A model generated the notes under the pieces. The model did no database searches. It had not been told where the DNA came from and was given only the letters and a program-made list of their open reading frames with translations. DNA of 64,000 nt, from assembly GCF_025060755.1 (NCBI RefSeq), contig NZ_JANYUY010000003.1, positions 62,001-126,000 on the forward strand, in the 5' to 3' direction. Origin of the DNA: Paenibacillus doosanensis. GTDB taxonomy: Bacteria > Bacillota > Bacilli > Paenibacillales > NBRC-103111. The first letter of the stretch is position 1; the number at the start of each line of letters is the position of its first letter. Positions 1-9,452 of this stretch are shown piece after piece. Made by a program: the position numbers and the translations under genes.

Positions 1-55
1 AGTATATGTAACATGAGATGAATTGATTCGCATTCATGACAATGAGGTGAAACTG

Positions 56-1474
56 ATGGCAAAAACAATGTTTGAAAAAATTTGGGACAATCATGTCATT
101 CATCAGGAAGCAGGCAAACCTAGCATCATCTATATCGACCTGCAGCTGGTGCATGAAGTGACATCCCCTCAGGCGTTCGAGGGTCTTCGTTTGACAGGCC
201 GCAAAGTGCGCCGTCCTGATCTGACGTACGCTACAATGGACCACAACGTTCCTACCAAAGACCGCTACAATATTACGGACCCTATCTCCAAGCAGCAGAT
301 CGACACGTTGTCGCAAAACTGTAAAGATTTCGGCGTTACATTGTTTGATTTGGACAGCATCGATCAAGGCGTTGTTCACGTTATGGGCCCTGAGCTTGGT
401 TTGACGCATCCCGGCAAAACGATCGTGTGCGGCGACAGCCATACTTCCACTCACGGCGCATTCGGCGCTTTGGCATTCGGTATCGGCACTAGCGAAGTAG
501 AACACGTTCTGGCTACTCAATGCTTGCAGCAATCGAAAGCCAAAACGCTGGAAGTTCGCATCAACGGCAAGCTGAACCCAGGCATTACGGCTAAAGACTT
601 GATTTTGGGCGTTATCGCCAAATACGGTACGGACTTTGCTACCGGTTATGTCATCGAGTATACAGGCGAAGCGATCCGCAACCTGTCTATGGAAGAGCGC
701 ATGACGGTTTGTAACATGTCCATCGAAGCAGGCGCCAGAGCAGGCTTGATCGCTCCGGATGAGACGACTTTCGAATACCTGCGCGGACGCGAATACGTTC
801 CTCAAGGCGCTGCATTCGACGAAGCGGTTGCCGAGTGGAAGAAATTGACTACAGACGAAGGCGCTGTATACGACCGTGTGGTTGATTTCGACGCCGACAG
901 CCTGATTCCGCAAGTAACCTGGGGAACTAGCCCTGGTATGGGTACCGATGTGACTGCGCTTGTTCCGGACCCACAAAGCTTCGCAACGGAGAACGAACGT
1001 AAAGCCGCTGAAAAAGCGATCGAATATATGGGCATCACTCCAGGTACTCCGATGACGGATTTGGCCGTTGATTATGTATTTATCGGTTCCTGTACGAACG
1101 GCCGCATCGAGGACCTTCGCGCTGCCGCAAAAGTAGCTCAAGGTCATCAAGTATCCTCGAATGTGACCGCAATCGTAGTTCCGGGCTCCGGACGCGTTAA
1201 AATTCAAGCGGAAAAAGAAGGCTTGGATAAAATCTTCACCGAAGCTGGCTTCGAGTGGCGCGATGCGGGCTGCAGCATGTGCCTGGCGATGAACCCGGAC
1301 GTATTGAAACCAGGTCAACGCTGCGCATCGACATCCAACCGTAACTTTGAAGGACGTCAAGGCCGCGACGGACGTACGCATCTTGTATCCCCTGCTATGG
1401 CAGCGGCCGCAGCGATCAAAGGACATTTCTATGATGTTCGCGAGTGGGATTTCAAAGTGAAGCAGGAAGCTTAA
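56..1474 (+). CDS. leuC: 3-isopropylmalate dehydratase large subunit
   Basis: Catalyses, with LeuD, the isomerisation of 2- to 3-isopropylmalate in leucine synthesis (cytoplasm). The 472-aa length is normal for LeuC. Visible family signatures are [19 protein letters not shown] near residue 130 and the three cysteines that hold the [4Fe-4S] cluster, in FIGSCTNGR (about residue 347) and [10 protein letters not shown] (about 410). The ATG at 56 is preceded by GAGGTGA at 44-50; an upstream in-frame start at 23 has no ribosome site. leuD follows 31 bp downstream, so this is the tail of a leucine operon whose earlier genes lie outside the window. Confidence 0.98.
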   Translation: MAKTMFEKIWDNHVIHQEAGKPSIIYIDLQLVHEVTSPQAFEGLRLTGRKVRRPDLTYATMDHNVPTKDRYNITDPISKQQIDTLSQNCKDFGVTLFDLDSIDQGVVHVMGPELGLTHPGKTIVCGDSHTSTHGAFGALAFGIGTSEVEHVLATQCLQQSKAKTLEVRINGKLNPGITAKDLILGVIAKYGTDFATGYVIEYTGEAIRNLSMEERMTVCNMSIEAGARAGLIAPDETTFEYLRGREYVPQGAAFDEAVAEWKKLTTDEGAVYDRVVDFDADSLIPQVTWGTSPGMGTDVTALVPDPQSFATENERKAAEKAIEYMGITPGTPMTDLAVDYVFIGSCTNGRIEDLRAAAKVAQGHQVSSNVTAIVVPGSGRVKIQAEKEGLDKIFTEAGFEWRDAGCSMCLAMNPDVLKPGQRCASTSNRNFEGRQGRDGRTHLVSPAMAAAAAIKGHFYDVREWDFKVKQEA

Positions 1475-1505
1475 TTCAATTTATTTGAGTGAGGAGAATA
1501 ACGAC

Positions 1506-2111
1506 ATGGAAGCTTTTAGCAAGCATACAGGCCTCGTAGGTCCGGTTGACCGCGTAAACGTAGATACAGATGCCATTATTCCTAAACAATTTTTGAAACG
1601 GATCGAGCGTTCCGGTTTCGGCCAATTTCTATTCTTTGAATGGCGTTTTGACAAGCAGGGTGAAGTGATCAAGGAGTTCTCCTTGAACCAGCCGCGCTAC
1701 CAAGGCGCGTCCGTATTGATCTCCCGCGCCAACTTCGGTTGCGGATCTTCCCGCGAGCACGCTCCTTGGGCGATCCAGGATTACGGCTTCAAAGTCATTA
1801 TCGCTCCGTCTTATGCGGACATTTTCTATAACAACTGCTTTAAGAACGGCATTTTGCCGATCAAGCTGAGCGAGGAGCAAGTGGAAGAACTGTTCCAACG
1901 CACGGCCAAAACCGAAGGCTACCAACTGACCGTCGATCTGGAAAGCAAAAAGATCACCGACGATCAAGGCCTGAGCATCGATTTCGATCTGGATGAGCAC
2001 CGCCGCCAGTTCCTGCTGCAAGGCTTGGACGACATCGGTTTGACGCTGCAGCATGCGGATAAAATTGCAGCTTACGAGGAAGCACATAAAGCCCGTTTGG
2101 CTTACAAATAA
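1506..2111 (+). CDS. leuD: 3-isopropylmalate dehydratase small subunit
   Basis: Small (swivel-domain) subunit of isopropylmalate isomerase, partner of LeuC. The protein is 201 aa, the usual length for LeuD, with the family motifs [12 protein letters not shown] near the N-terminus and [16 protein letters not shown] near residue 75. The ATG at 1506 is preceded by GTGAGGAG; a TTG at 1485 opens the same frame but lies inside that ribosome site. A strong rho-independent terminator starts 14 bp after the stop, so leuD is the last gene of the operon. Confidence 0.98.
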   Translation: MEAFSKHTGLVGPVDRVNVDTDAIIPKQFLKRIERSGFGQFLFFEWRFDKQGEVIKEFSLNQPRYQGASVLISRANFGCGSSREHAPWAIQDYGFKVIIAPSYADIFYNNCFKNGILPIKLSEEQVEELFQRTAKTEGYQLTVDLESKKITDDQGLSIDFDLDEHRRQFLLQGLDDIGLTLQHADKIAAYEEAHKARLAYK

Positions 2112-2125
2112 GCATTGCGCGACGA

Positions 2126-2156
2126 CTGTCCGGTTCATGGAACCGGGCAGTTTTTT
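2126..2156 (+). terminator. rho-independent terminator of leuCD
   Basis: Eleven-base stem CTGTCCGGTTC / GAACCGGGCAG with one G-U pair and a 3-nt loop, followed directly by six T. Confidence 0.9.
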
Positions 2157-2289
2157 CGTTGTCCGGGCATTGCAGCGCAGCCGTTTCCGGAGGCTGGAAT
2201 GAACGGAAGCTCTCTTCCTATCGCCAGTTTATGGTAAAATGGTCTTAAACGGCTGGCAATGCTATGCCGCATAAGGGGGGGCTGCTCTC

Positions 2290-3657
2290 GTGGAAGGGCA
2301 ACTGGAACAGGCGAAAGCGATATTAAGTCAATACGGGCAAGAACATCTGCTTCGCTATTACGATACACTGCCGGATGAATCGAAGCGAAAGCTGCTGAAG
2401 CAAGTGCTGAAGATCGACTACGCTCGTCTGAATGCGATTCGGGGCGCGATCAAGCCGGTCACGGAGGAGGGGCTTGCCGGGGAGCATATGGCGCCGATGG
2501 ACGGTTTGAGCCTGGAAGAGCTTACGCAGGAGCAGAGGCGGAATATCGAAGAGCTCGGCTGGACGCTGCTGCGCGAAGGGAAGGTCGGAGCCATTGTGGT
2601 GGCGGGCGGGCAGGGCAGCCGGCTCGGCTATGACGGTCCCAAGGGAACGTACGATATCGGATTGCCTTCCGGCAAATCGCTGTTTCAACTGCAGGCGGAA
2701 CGGCTGCTCAATTTGTCCGGCCGTGCGGGCAGGACGATTCCTTGGTATATCATGACGAGTCCGGAAAATCATGAGGAGACGGTCCGCTTTTTTGAAGCGT
2801 CCCGCTATTTCGGATTTCCGCGGGAGCACTGCCGTTTTTTTCAGCAGGAAGCGCTACCCGCCCTGGATGAGGAAGGCAAAATCGTGATGGCGGCCCAAGA
2901 TGAGATCAGCCTTGCTCCTAGCGGCAACGGCGATTGTTTCGCGGCGTTGAAGCGTTCGGGTCTGCTGGCGGAGATGAAGCTCCGCGGCCTCCGGTGGCTG
3001 TTTTATTACAATGTCGACAATGCGCTCGTCAGGGTGGCGGACCCGTTGTTCGTCGGCGCGGCGGAGCGCGGAGGGCACCCGCTTGCGGCCAAGGCGGTGG
3101 AGAAGTCGCATCCGGGAGAGAAGGTCGGCATTCTGTGCTGGCGCGGAGGGCACCCGGCCGTCGTCGAGTATACCGTGATTCCGGAGCGCGTCATGAACGA
3201 GCGGGATCGCAGCGGCAAGCTGGTCTACGGTATGGGTAACGTGTCTATGCAGCTGTTTCGGATCGACTTTATCGAGAAGGCGGCTGATGCGGAGCTGCCC
3301 TTTGATATGGCGCATAAAGCGATACCTTGTATCGGCGGCGACGGCGAGCGGATCGTGCCGGATCGGCCGAATGCCTATAAATTCGAGCGGTTTATCTTCG
3401 ATGCGTTTCCGTTAGCAGACCGGATCACGGTGCTTAAAGTAAACCCGGAAGAAGAATTCGCCCCCGTCAAAAATAAAGAAGGGGCCGATAGTCCGGCGAC
3501 GGCCAGAGAGCTGACGCTGGCTTTGCACCGCAAATGGCTGCTTCGGGCAGGCGTGGCCGAAGAGCTTCTGGCCTCCCGCAGCGTCGAAATTTCGCCGCTC
3601 GTCTCCTATGCCGGAGAAGGGCTGACCCCGCAGGTTCTCCGCTCTCTCGGGCTGTAA
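2290..3657 (+). CDS. UDP-sugar (UDP-HexNAc type) pyrophosphorylase
   Basis: Nucleotidyltransferase of the UDPGP family, which joins UTP and a sugar 1-phosphate to give a UDP-sugar. The signature loop VVAGGQGSRLGYDGPKGTYD lies near residue 105, followed by the GKSLFQLQAERL stretch. Later come the GNGDCFAAL motif and YYNVDN, which hold the uracil-binding and metal-binding (NVDN) positions. At 455 aa it resembles eukaryotic UAP1/AGX and Firmicutes UDPGP-family proteins rather than GalU. The GTG start at 2290 has an AAGGGGGGG ribosome site 9 nt upstream. It stands alone between two terminator or spacer regions. The exact sugar (GlcNAc, GalNAc or Glc) cannot be told from sequence. Confidence 0.88.
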   Translation: MEGQLEQAKAILSQYGQEHLLRYYDTLPDESKRKLLKQVLKIDYARLNAIRGAIKPVTEEGLAGEHMAPMDGLSLEELTQEQRRNIEELGWTLLREGKVGAIVVAGGQGSRLGYDGPKGTYDIGLPSGKSLFQLQAERLLNLSGRAGRTIPWYIMTSPENHEETVRFFEASRYFGFPREHCRFFQQEALPALDEEGKIVMAAQDEISLAPSGNGDCFAALKRSGLLAEMKLRGLRWLFYYNVDNALVRVADPLFVGAAERGGHPLAAKAVEKSHPGEKVGILCWRGGHPAVVEYTVIPERVMNERDRSGKLVYGMGNVSMQLFRIDFIEKAADAELPFDMAHKAIPCIGGDGERIVPDRPNAYKFERFIFDAFPLADRITVLKVNPEEEFAPVKNKEGADSPATARELTLALHRKWLLRAGVAEELLASRSVEISPLVSYAGEGLTPQVLRSLGL

Positions 3658-3829
3658 AGTGTAAAGCGCTCCTGTGCGGTGAGGGCGCTCAGGCTGCACC
3701 CGCCTGGCGGCAAATCGGCGGCGGCCTGGGACAAAGCAAAGGCTGCCTGACGGGAAGAAGAGCTGCCGTTCCTCTCCGGGGATTACGGCGCTCATTTTCC
3801 TTAAGACAGCCTTTCGCCGCAGTCGGCGC

Positions 3830-3961
3830 TTATTTGCCGCGGTGCTTTCGCTTTGCCTTCTGCACCTTCAGCGCATATTTGCGCTCCTGCATTTCTTCTT
3901 TTTGGCGTTTGGATTCGGTTTTACGCTCCTGATTCAAGTATACGGCAAGGGGGCCGGCTCA
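3830..3961 (-). pseudogene. remnant of a YjdF/DUF2992-like C-terminus
   Basis: An open stretch of 42 codons with no start codon, bounded upstream by an in-frame TGA at 3959-3961 and ending at a TAA. It encodes a very Lys/Arg/Glu-rich tail ending KAKRKHRGK, which resembles the basic C-terminal end of YjdF-family (DUF2992) proteins as I remember them. The preceding domain is missing: the region upstream on this strand is already the end of the MFS gene. I read it as a decayed gene remnant. It could be chance low-complexity coding, so confidence is moderate. Confidence 0.45.
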
Positions 3962-3982
3962 TTCAATAACCTGCTGCCGTCT

Positions 3983-5242
3983 TCACGCTTTGCGGATATG
4001 CCGCAAGCACCATAGCAGCAGTACGATCAGCAGCGGAACCCAGAGCAGGAGCACCGTCTGAATCGCATGCGAAACGCCGCCGCGATCGGCCAAAACGCCG
4101 AGGATGAGGAAGGTAGCCATCATCCCCGTCGAGATCATCATGCTGAATACGGAGAGCATGGTGGCGCGCAGCGAAGCGGGAACGAGGTCGTTCAAATAAG
4201 CTTCCAAGAGCGGCTCCAGATAGCTGATAAAAACCGAAAGCATGAAGAAGGACAAGACGACGGGCCAGGCGCCCGAGCTTCCCGCGAGCACAATCAGAAA
4301 CACGGTAAAGCCGATTCCCGATGTGAGGAGCGAAGCGGTTTTGCCGATGCGCCGTTCCACGAGATAAGCTGCGGCGGTAATGGCGGCGGACACCCACGTT
4401 TCGATGCCGTTGAAGGTCCCGATCGTTTTATTGGGAAACCCGACGTTTTGGAACAAGACCTGGCTGTAGAACGTAATCGACCATGCCATCGAATAGAGCA
4501 GCCCTCCGAACAAACTTAGCGTAAGAAACGGACGGTTGGAGCGGATGAATGAATAGCCGACCTTCAGCTGACCGGCAAACGTTAATTCGGTGACCCCTTG
4601 CAGGCGAATTCGGGTGGAGCCGCCCACGGGTGACGGTTTGTTGGAGAAGGTGACGGGATCGATGACCGGCAGCAAAATAAGCAGCGTGAGCAAATGAACG
4701 AGCGCTTTGCCTCCGTACACCCATTCCCAATTCATATCCGAGAGGAAGCCGCCGAAGCTTCCGCTGACGCCCATCGAGATCAGCATAATGGCCGAACCGT
4801 AAGACATCCGCTGCTTAAACCGGTGTTCCTGGCCTTGGACCTGCAGCGTTTCGTAGAGCAGCGCGTTTGTCGCTCCCGACTGCAGCGTGCCGACGAACCC
4901 TCCGAGCAGAAACCCTGCGATAATAAAAGGAGCGCCGGATGAAAGCATCAGGCAGCCGGCGGACAGCATGCCGAGCAGTTGGGCGATAAGCAGACTCGAT
5001 TTTTTGCCGTAACGGTCGGCCAGGTAGCCGGTAGGAATTTCGAACAGGAAGACGACGCCGTGGTACAGCGCTTCGATGACGCCGATTTCCGCCAGGGAAA
5101 ATCCGCAGGATACGAGATACAGCATCCAGATACCGCGATCGAGAATGAAGGAATTGCAGAGCTGATATAGGTAAAATAGAGGAATATTTCTTGACAGGCC
5201 ATGCCCCTTAGGGCTGTTCTTCGAGGTTTGGTTACGATCCAT
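3983..5242 (-). CDS. MFS transporter, probable exporter
   Basis: Twelve-helix major facilitator protein (419 aa). Motif A is visible after helix 2 as GYLADRYGKKSS, and hydrophobic segments run along the whole protein. Substrate unknown; the size and motif fit small-molecule exporters. The ATG at 5242 is 8 nt from AAAGGA. An ATG three codons upstream (5251) overlaps that ribosome site and is rejected. It follows on the same strand a 42-codon ORF and a terminator-like hairpin (5312-5345), a layout that could mean attenuation control of an exporter. The AraC gene upstream on the same strand may belong to other neighbours. Confidence 0.85.
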   Translation of the reverse strand: MDRNQTSKNSPKGHGLSRNIPLFYLYQLCNSFILDRGIWMLYLVSCGFSLAEIGVIEALYHGVVFLFEIPTGYLADRYGKKSSLLIAQLLGMLSAGCLMLSSGAPFIIAGFLLGGFVGTLQSGATNALLYETLQVQGQEHRFKQRMSYGSAIMLISMGVSGSFGGFLSDMNWEWVYGGKALVHLLTLLILLPVIDPVTFSNKPSPVGGSTRIRLQGVTELTFAGQLKVGYSFIRSNRPFLTLSLFGGLLYSMAWSITFYSQVLFQNVGFPNKTIGTFNGIETWVSAAITAAAYLVERRIGKTASLLTSGIGFTVFLIVLAGSSGAWPVVLSFFMLSVFISYLEPLLEAYLNDLVPASLRATMLSVFSMMISTGMMATFLILGVLADRGGVSHAIQTVLLLWVPLLIVLLLWCLRHIRKA

Positions 5243-5309
5243 TTTTATCATCCTTTTTTCGGGGTTCCCCCGATTTATACTCGGGAAAAGGACGCATGTC
5301 GGATTCCCG

Positions 5310-5345
5310 GCAATAAAAAAAGCCCCGGATCGTTGCTCCGCGGCC
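5310..5345 (-). terminator. terminator between short leader ORF and MFS gene
   Basis: On the minus strand GCCGCGGA - 7 nt - TCCGGGGC (one mismatch) is followed by a run of seven T, 70 nt before the MFS start codon. It could end a small transcript, or act as an attenuator for the MFS gene. Confidence 0.65.
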
Positions 5346-5388
5346 CAAGGATGACAAAGGTTCGCTCATTGCATGGCAATGAAGCTCG

Positions 5389-5517
5389 TCATGTCCGTCC
5401 TGCAGGCTGAAGAAGACGCCGATCCGCACAACCGTTTATAGGCAGACTGATCCCGTTTAGCGCTGCAGTAAATTTGATGACGCGGACATGGCCCAGAAAA
5501 CGATTCCAATCGTACAC
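5389..5517 (-). CDS. short ORF, possible leader peptide of the MFS gene
   Basis: A 42-codon ORF starting with GTG (VYDWNRFLGHVRVIKF...), preceded at 5-nt spacing by AAAGGGTGAG, a good Shine-Dalgarno. I do not recognise the peptide. It is followed within 45-80 nt by a small hairpin (CATTGC/GCAATG, 5369-5383) and then a T-rich terminator, all upstream of an exporter gene on the same strand. That order matches antibiotic-responsive leader-peptide attenuators, but no alternative antiterminator pairing was found by eye. It could also be an independent small gene. Confidence 0.4.
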   Translation of the reverse strand: MYDWNRFLGHVRVIKFTAALNGISLPINGCADRRLLQPAGRT

Positions 5518-5600
5518 GGCTTCTCACCCTTTCAAGGCATAATGAGCAATTTCCGTTTAAGCATAACATAACGCCCCGCCGGGCTCCAAGGAAAATTTCG

Positions 5601-6422
5601 TTATAATTCTTCGGAGAATAAGCCCTTGGCCTGACGGAATCGGAAATCTTTGGGCGTCATCCCGTATTTGTCGCGGAACACGCGGTGAAAGTACGAATAG
5701 CTGCCGAAGCCGGACGTTTCGGCGATCTGCTCCAACGTCATATCCGTATAATTCATTCGCTCGATCGAGGTGGACAGCCGTATTTCCAAAGCGTATTGAA
5801 TCATCGTTTTGCCGAAGCATTCTTTGAAGAGGTGAACGGCCCGCGATACGCTGAGCCCGACATGAGCCGCCACATCCTCCACTTTGAACGGCAATATCGC
5901 GTGCTCCTCGATAAAGCTTTTCATGCGCGAAGCAAGAAACGAGCTTCCGTGCAGCGTCCGCGTTTCGACGATAGCCCGGTCGATATGCAGACAGAGCGCC
6001 CTCAGCAAATAATCGGAGAGCTCCGGATTCTCGTCCTCGATCCGCCGTTTTTCCAGAACGATCTGGCGCCATAAGGTCAGCAGCCGTTCGTAGGCGGCGA
6101 TCCGCACCTTCTGCGGCTTCTTGCTTTTTCTCCACCAGGCGGCAAGCCATTCTCCCTTGCACATAATGTAATAATCGCCGCTGGAGACGATCGTTTGCCC
6201 GAGCTTGTTCGCATGCTCCTCCACCCGCAAATCGTACACGTCCCCCGGTTGATAGAGCAGCAGGTCGCCCGTCTCGATCCGCGTCATCGTTCCGTTAACG
6301 AGCGCCTGGCAGCATCCTTCGGTTTGCAGGCGGAACAAATAATGACGCATACTTTCCTTGTAGCCGGTTTGAAACCGTTGAGAATGATAGGAATAGCCGC
6401 TCGATAAAATTTGCGAGTGCAT
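5601..6422 (-). CDS. AraC family transcriptional regulator
   Basis: 273-aa DNA-binding regulator. The N-terminal half has the cupin-like sugar-sensing pattern (IETGDLLLYQPGDVYDL, about residues 50-66). The last 100 residues hold two helix-turn-helix units: FKVEDVAAHVGLSVSRAVHLFKE and the AraC signature around MTLEQIAETSGFGSYSYFHRVFRDKYGMTP. Start ATG at 6422 lies 8 nt from AAAGGAG. It is divergent from the sugar isomerase and oxidoreductase genes at 6551-8378, the usual position for an activator of such catabolic genes, so those are its likely targets. Confidence 0.92.
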   Translation of the reverse strand: MHSQILSSGYSYHSQRFQTGYKESMRHYLFRLQTEGCCQALVNGTMTRIETGDLLLYQPGDVYDLRVEEHANKLGQTIVSSGDYYIMCKGEWLAAWWRKSKKPQKVRIAAYERLLTLWRQIVLEKRRIEDENPELSDYLLRALCLHIDRAIVETRTLHGSSFLASRMKSFIEEHAILPFKVEDVAAHVGLSVSRAVHLFKECFGKTMIQYALEIRLSTSIERMNYTDMTLEQIAETSGFGSYSYFHRVFRDKYGMTPKDFRFRQAKGLFSEEL

Positions 6423-6550
6423 CAGCGTGGCTCCTTTTATGTTTTTATAGCCAAATAGTTCATGTTACAAGCACATCGTTCATAGTCATTATAGGGGATT
6501 TGCGATTAAAATGGTATCAAATAGATCACTTATTTGGAGGATGAAAACGA

Positions 6551-7321
6551 ATGAGAAGAATGGGCATTGGTTTACAGCTTTTTACGCTTCGCGACGATAT
6601 GGCGAGCGATTTTACCGGAACGCTGCGCAAAGTGGCCGAGCTCGGTTATGAAGGCGTTGAATTTGCGGGATACGGCGGACTGTCCGCCGAGGAGATGAAG
6701 CAGCTGCTGGACGAGCTGAACTTAAAGCCGATCGGAGCGCACGTCAGCTTGCAAAATATGCGCGCCGACCTGGACAAGGAAATCGATTATTTGCTCGCTA
6801 TCGGAGCGGAATATTTGATTTGTCCGTACGTTGCGGCCGAAGAACGCGAAGATGCGGAAGCTTGGAAAAGCTTGTTCGGCTTCCTCGGTCAAGCCGCTCG
6901 CCGCGCTAACGAGAAAGGCTTGAAGTTCGCTTATCATAACCATGCCTTCGAGTTCGAGCTGAAAATCGGCGATCAATATGTGTTCGATGCGCTGTATGCG
7001 TCGGCGCCGGAGCATATTCTGGTGGAGATGGATGCGGGATGGGTGCAGTATGCGGGCCTTGACACGCTGCAATACATTGCCGATTATGCCGGCCGTTTGC
7101 CGCTCCTGCACTTGAAAGATTTCAAAGGCATGATTAACAACCAGATCAATACCGTCGAATTGGGGCAAGGAGAGATCAATCTGCCGTCCACGATTCAAGC
7201 GGGGTCCGATGCCGGCGTCGAATGGCTGATCGTCGAGCAGGACCGCTGCCAAAATCCTCCTCTCGAAAGCGTTGCCACCAGCTTGAAATGGCTGCAAACG
7301 AACTACTTGAATCAATTTTAA
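6551..7321 (+). CDS. sugar phosphate isomerase/epimerase family protein
   Basis: TIM-barrel protein of the xylose-isomerase-like (AP endonuclease 2) family, 256 aa. It opens with GIGLQLFTLRDD, the common start of inosose-dehydratase-like enzymes, and shows the metal-site patterns AYHNHAFEFE (about residue 127), VEMDAGWVQYAG (about 158) and LLHLKDFKG (about 182). The ATG is 8 nt from GGAGG. It is followed at 28 bp by a Gfo/Idh/MocA dehydrogenase, a pairing typical of carbohydrate or inositol-type catabolism. The substrate is not evident. Confidence 0.9.
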   Translation: MRRMGIGLQLFTLRDDMASDFTGTLRKVAELGYEGVEFAGYGGLSAEEMKQLLDELNLKPIGAHVSLQNMRADLDKEIDYLLAIGAEYLICPYVAAEEREDAEAWKSLFGFLGQAARRANEKGLKFAYHNHAFEFELKIGDQYVFDALYASAPEHILVEMDAGWVQYAGLDTLQYIADYAGRLPLLHLKDFKGMINNQINTVELGQGEINLPSTIQAGSDAGVEWLIVEQDRCQNPPLESVATSLKWLQTNYLNQF

Positions 7322-7349
7322 TCATAGAAACCGTTGATAAAGGAGCCAG

Positions 7350-8378
7350 ATGACCATGAGTAAAATTAGAGTAGCCGTTGTTGGATGCGGATCGATTTCC
7401 AAACACAGACATATTCCGGAGTATGCGGGCAATCCGAATGTCGAGCTCGTCGCTTTCTGCGACGTGATCATGGAGCGTGCGGAGCATTACGCCGGGCAGT
7501 ACGGCGCCAAAGCCTATACCGATTATAACGAGATGCTGAAAGCCGAGAAGCCGGATGCGGTGAGCGTTTGCACACCGAACGTACTCCATGCTCCGGTAGC
7601 CATCGCCGCAGTCAATGCAGGAGCGCATGTGCTCGTAGAGAAGCCTATGGCGACGACGGAGGCCGAGGGATTGGCGATGATCGAAGCGGCCCGTAAGAAC
7701 GGCGTTTACTTAATGGTGGGGCATAATCAGCGCTTGATGCCTCCTCACGTCAAAGCCAAACAATTGCTGGAGTCCGGCAAAATGGGCAAAGTGCTGACGT
7801 TCCGCACATCTTTCGGACATCCCGGACCTGAGGGCTGGAGCATCGACGGACGCGATAGCTGGTTTTTCCGCAAGGAAGAAGCCATTATGGGCGCCATGGG
7901 AGACCTCGGCGTTCACAAGTCCGACCTGATCCGCTGGCTGCTTGACGACGAGGTGGTCGATGTGGCCGCATTCGTCAATACGCTGCACAAGGAAGGAACC
8001 GATGTCGACGATAACGCTACCTGCGTGCTGCGCATGAAGAGCGGGACGATCGGCACGCTGGTCGCCAGCTGGACATACTATAAAGGCGGCGACAACAGCA
8101 CGGTGCTCTGGTGCGAGAACGGCGTCATGAAGATCGGGACGGACCCGGACGATCAAGTCATCGTCGAGCTGCGCGACGGATCGGTCGAGAAGTACAAGGT
8201 CGGCGCTATGGCGACGAACGAGAAACAAACGACGAGCGGCGTGATCGACGAGTTCGTACAATGTCTCGTGACGAAGACGCCGCCGAGAATATCGGGAGAA
8301 GAAGGCTTGAAATCGCTGAACGTCATTTTGGCTGCGTTCGAGTCGCAAGACACGAAGAAAGTTATTTCCCTGTCATAA
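7350..8378 (+). CDS. Gfo/Idh/MocA family oxidoreductase
   Basis: NAD(P)-dependent sugar dehydrogenase-like enzyme, 342 aa. The Rossmann motif VAVVGCGSISKHRHIPEY is at the N-terminus. The EKPMATTEAEG motif, with the conserved lysine of this family, is near residue 98, and a GDLGVHKSDLIRWLL helix with the usual active-site His is near 190. Two ATG codons (7350 and 7356) share the AAGGAG at 7340-7345; the first gives 4 nt and the second 10 nt spacing, so the second may be used. It is co-transcribed with the upstream isomerase and closed by a terminator 12 bp after the stop. Confidence 0.92.
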   Translation: MTMSKIRVAVVGCGSISKHRHIPEYAGNPNVELVAFCDVIMERAEHYAGQYGAKAYTDYNEMLKAEKPDAVSVCTPNVLHAPVAIAAVNAGAHVLVEKPMATTEAEGLAMIEAARKNGVYLMVGHNQRLMPPHVKAKQLLESGKMGKVLTFRTSFGHPGPEGWSIDGRDSWFFRKEEAIMGAMGDLGVHKSDLIRWLLDDEVVDVAAFVNTLHKEGTDVDDNATCVLRMKSGTIGTLVASWTYYKGGDNSTVLWCENGVMKIGTDPDDQVIVELRDGSVEKYKVGAMATNEKQTTSGVIDEFVQCLVTKTPPRISGEEGLKSLNVILAAFESQDTKKVISLS

Positions 8379-8389
8379 GCATGATCCGG

Positions 8390-8428
8390 AAGGCTCGGAC
8401 CGCTAGAATGCGGTATCGGGCCTTTTTT
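8390..8428 (+). terminator. rho-independent terminator
   Basis: AAGGCTCG-GA-CCGC / GCGG-TA-TCGGGCCTT stem with an internal loop and a 6-nt apical loop (TAGAAT), followed by TTTTTT; ends the isomerase/oxidoreductase operon. Confidence 0.85.
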
Positions 8429-8579
8429 GCGTCACAACAATGCCACATGAATATTTTTTCTTTTCCGCTTCCGGTTGTGTATAATATTTCTAACAGGTTG
8501 ATTCATCATTATAGAGTAATTAACCGTTGATGATATACTATATCTTTCTGCAGCGAAAGCGGTTAAGGGGGAGAACGGC

Positions 8580-9452
8580 ATGCATTGCAGCAGAGTCGGC
8601 GTCGTCGGCGCAGGCACAATGGGGCAAGGAATCGCGGAAATGTTGGCATGGCAAGGATTGGATGTGGTGCTGATCGAACGCTCCGCCGAGAAACTGGAGC
8701 AGGCTTTCGAACATATCGAAGCCAGCCTCGACAAGCAAATGGAGAAGTGGGCGATAACCGCTTCGGAGAAGAAGCTGATCTTGTCGAGAATCCACAAGGA
8801 AACCGATATGAACCGGCTTGCCGTATGCGAGCTGGTGATCGAATCGATAAATGAAGACTTGGAATTGAAAAAGCAGCTGTTCATGCAGCTGGATGCGATT
8901 TGCCCCCCTCATGTCATTTTGGCGAGCAATACGTCGACGCTCAGCTTGACGGAAATCGCTGCGGTGACGGAGAGGCCGGAGCGGGTCATCGGGCTCCATT
9001 TTCTATACCCGGTATCGAAAATACATTTGGTGGAAATTGTAAGGGGTCTGAAGACATCCGAGGAGACTTTTGCTTTTACCAAACGGTTTGCGGAGGACAC
9101 GATTCAGAAGCGGGGAATCCAGGTTTATGAATCTCCCGGCTTCGTGACGACTAGACTTATCTGCGTCTTAATTAACGAGGCGATGCATACGCTGTCGGAG
9201 CGGGTAGCCAGCGCAGAGGATATCGATACGGCGATGCGCATCGGTTATTCGTTCCATTACGGCCCGCTCGAAATGGCCGACCGTTTCGGGCTCGATTCCG
9301 TGCTTGCGGCGATGGAGCGCATGTTCCGCGAATTCGGCGATGTCAAGTACCGGCCTGCCGTGCTGCTGAAGCAGATGGTGCGCGCGGGACAGCTCGGGAC
9401 AAAGACGGGGCATGGCTTTTTCCGCTATGATAGGGACGGTGATCGGGTATGA
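8580..9452 (+). CDS. 3-hydroxyacyl-CoA (3-hydroxybutyryl-CoA) dehydrogenase
   Basis: Oxidises or reduces short 3-hydroxyacyl-CoA with NAD(H); 290 aa, the length of PaaH/Hbd enzymes. The N-terminal Rossmann motif is VGVVGAGTMGQGIAEM. The catalytic segment SNTSTLSLTEIA precedes HFLYPVSKIHLVEIV, where the family usually has HFFNPVP; here a Tyr-Pro variant keeps the catalytic His. The C-terminal domain ends GQLGTKTGHGFFRY. Start ATG at 8580 follows AAGGGGGAG. The stop overlaps the ackA start as ATGA, so the two are translationally coupled; this points to acyl-CoA or acetate metabolism. Confidence 0.92.
   Translation: MHCSRVGVVGAGTMGQGIAEMLAWQGLDVVLIERSAEKLEQAFEHIEASLDKQMEKWAITASEKKLILSRIHKETDMNRLAVCELVIESINEDLELKKQLFMQLDAICPPHVILASNTSTLSLTEIAAVTERPERVIGLHFLYPVSKIHLVEIVRGLKTSEETFAFTKRFAEDTIQKRGIQVYESPGFVTTRLICVLINEAMHTLSERVASAEDIDTAMRIGYSFHYGPLEMADRFGLDSVLAAMERMFREFGDVKYRPAVLLKQMVRAGQLGTKTGHGFFRYDRDGDRV

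Noticed and set aside
5500-5540. AGGGTGAGAAGCCG resembling the T-box AGGGTGGNACCGCG
   Set aside because: Differs in key positions and there is no specifier loop or typical antiterminator; more likely a Shine-Dalgarno for the leader ORF.
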